Source: Clostridiales bacterium (GTDB lineage Bacteria; Bacillota; Clostridia; Lutisporales; Lutisporaceae). From it: DNA of 6,863 bases. Of the stretch, positions 6,735-6,863 are shown in pieces. The DNA lies in contig JAAYKT010000366.1 in assembly GCA_012522255.1 (NCBI GenBank), forward strand, positions 1-6,863, read 5' to 3'. The notes beneath the pieces were generated by a model that made no database searches, was not told the origin of the DNA, and saw only the letters and a program-made list of their open reading frames with translations. The translations under genes were made by a program, and so were the position numbers. The first letter of the stretch is position 1. Every line of letters begins with the position of its first letter.

Positions 6735-6768
6735 AAAAAGTTGCACCTATACGGATGCAACTTTTTTT
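6735..6768 (+). terminator. Intrinsic terminator of the glyQS operon
   Basis: AAAAAGTTGCA (6735-6745) pairs perfectly with TGCAACTTTTT (6756-6766) around a ten-base loop, and seven T residues run from 6762 to 6768. It begins 20 bases after the glyS stop. The A-run on the left could also make it work for a minus-strand gene beyond the window edge. Confidence 0.92.
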
Positions 6769-6863
6769 ATAATCAAGAATAAAATAACAAGCTATTAGCC
6801 TTGTGGCCGGGTGATAGTGTCAATTACAATAATCTGCTATTATGGATAAGCTATAGTGTGAAC
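6769..6863. other. Intergenic tail with no recognised gene
   Basis: No open frame with a ribosome binding site and no promoter that I trust is seen here. Short repeats occur: GCTATTA at 6791-6797 and 6836-6842, ATAGTGT at 6814-6820 and 6853-6859, and AAGCTAT at 6789-6795 and 6848-6854. This is probably the upstream region of the next transcription unit. Confidence 0.4.

Noticed and set aside
6768..6773. Perfect TATAAT as a promoter for the next gene
   Set aside because: It overlaps the T-run of the terminator, and the only -35-like word (TTGCAC at 6741) is a 3/6 match with a 21-base spacer inside the hairpin.

Overview
The window is AT-rich, tightly packed and entirely plus-strand, and reads as a chromosomal housekeeping segment of a low-GC Gram-positive bacterium, most likely of the class Clostridia. 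The grounds are purine-rich Shine-Dalgarno sites, frequent TTG/GTG starts, a two-subunit glycyl-tRNA synthetase controlled by a T-box leader, and the cdd-era-recO gene order. I cannot name a genus from the sequence.

The left block (1-3438) looks like one operon. It starts with the 3' part of a DUF3048 (YerB-like) gene, followed by cytidine deaminase (cdd), the ribosome-assembly GTPase Era, the recombination mediator RecO, and a small DUF4342-type protein. That last protein has an EF-Ts/UBA-like N-terminus, a hydrophobic segment, a heptad-repeat helix and an Asn-rich tail. Gaps between genes are 4 to 33 bases if the RecO remnant is counted as coding. No terminator is visible inside the block.

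The right block (about 3453-6768) is the glycyl-tRNA synthetase unit. It has its own sigma-A-type promoter, a glycine T-box leader (GGC specifier, TGGA acceptor-pairing bulge, terminator/antiterminator switch), glyQ (alpha), glyS (beta) and a strong intrinsic terminator. Uncharged tRNA-Gly should permit read-through into glyQS. Because no terminator precedes the leader, transcripts arriving from the left operon should meet the same switch.

The last 95 bases (6769-6863) hold no recognisable gene. They are probably the upstream region of the next transcription unit.

The main anomaly is in recO. An in-frame TGA stops the gene after 220 codons, yet the same frame continues for 29 sense codons that look like the normal RecO C-terminus and would restore a typical length of about 250 residues. 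The second item of interest is the mosaic DUF4342-type protein. I see no mobile element, CRISPR array, tRNA, rRNA or defence system.
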